From: Anderseniella sp.
Lineage (GTDB): Bacteria; Pseudomonadota; Alphaproteobacteria; Rhizobiales; Aestuariivirgaceae
Direction of reading: 5' to 3'
DNA: 5,796 bases
Assembly: GCA_013041995.1 (NCBI GenBank)
Contig: JABDRA010000626.1
Coordinates: forward strand, 1-5,796
The notes under the pieces are model-generated. The model saw only the letters and a program-made list of their open reading frames with translations. It was not told the DNA's origin and made no database searches. Shown here one piece after another: positions 5,781-5,796 of this stretch; the first letter of the stretch is position 1, and each line of letters opens with the position of its first letter. The translations under genes and the position numbers were made by a program.

Positions 5781-5796
5781 GAGGGATTATGATAAC
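5764..5796 (+). CDS. Possible 5' end of an unidentified gene leaving the window
   Basis: From ATG 5764, in the second repeat copy, the frame reads MTGGDLRDYDN and is open to the last base. An alternative start is ATG 5789, preceded by GAGGG (5781-5785) at a tight three-base distance and overlapping the stop of the 15-codon frame from ATG 5745 as ATGA. The CtrA-type box lies just upstream. Eleven codons are too few to recognise a family, and both the existence and the frame of the gene are uncertain. Confidence 0.3.
   Translation, partial: MTGGDLRDYDN

Overview
The window looks like chromosomal DNA of an alphaproteobacterium, probably Rhizobiales-like. Three things point that way: moderately GC-rich coding sequence, a perfect CtrA-type box (TTAA-N7-TTAAC) near the right edge, and the family types of the genes. 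The species cannot be named from the sequence. No RNA genes, CRISPR arrays, insertion sequences or phage genes were seen.

Layout. (1) 1-2765, plus strand: the 3' part of rbbA (an ABC ATPase/permease fusion cut by the left edge), then a complete yhhJ-type ABC-2 permease two bases later. These are the last two genes of a yhiI-rbbA-yhhJ-type export operon. (2) 2775-3934, minus strand, convergent to yhhJ: a PfkB-family sugar kinase of the YihV/ketohexokinase-like type. Nine bases downstream of it lies a scar of a GMC-family FAD oxidoreductase. The scar keeps only the first ~15 and last ~69 codons, joined out of frame at a GCCGG microhomology. (3) 4056-4568, plus strand, divergent from the kinase: a secreted staphylococcal-nuclease-fold protein that seems to have lost most of its metal and catalytic residues. 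(4) 4690-5508, plus strand: a 2-keto-4-pentenoate hydratase-type enzyme (MhpD/FAH superfamily) with metal ligands intact. (5) 5509-5796: a regulatory region with CCTGT-type repeats, the CtrA box, and a 19-bp tandem duplication that copies a candidate start codon for a gene running off the right edge.

How the genes fit together: RbbA and YhhJ should form one membrane export complex with an HlyD-type partner lying upstream of the window. The kinase and the dead oxidoreductase were probably one small carbohydrate-catabolic operon whose second gene has been lost. The nuclease-like protein and the hydratase show no clear functional link to their neighbours.

The observations most worth following are the oxidoreductase deletion scar, the CtrA box with the out-of-frame duplication of a start region, and the kinase's match to residues remembered from sulfofructose kinase. 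I did not find a convincing new multi-gene system.
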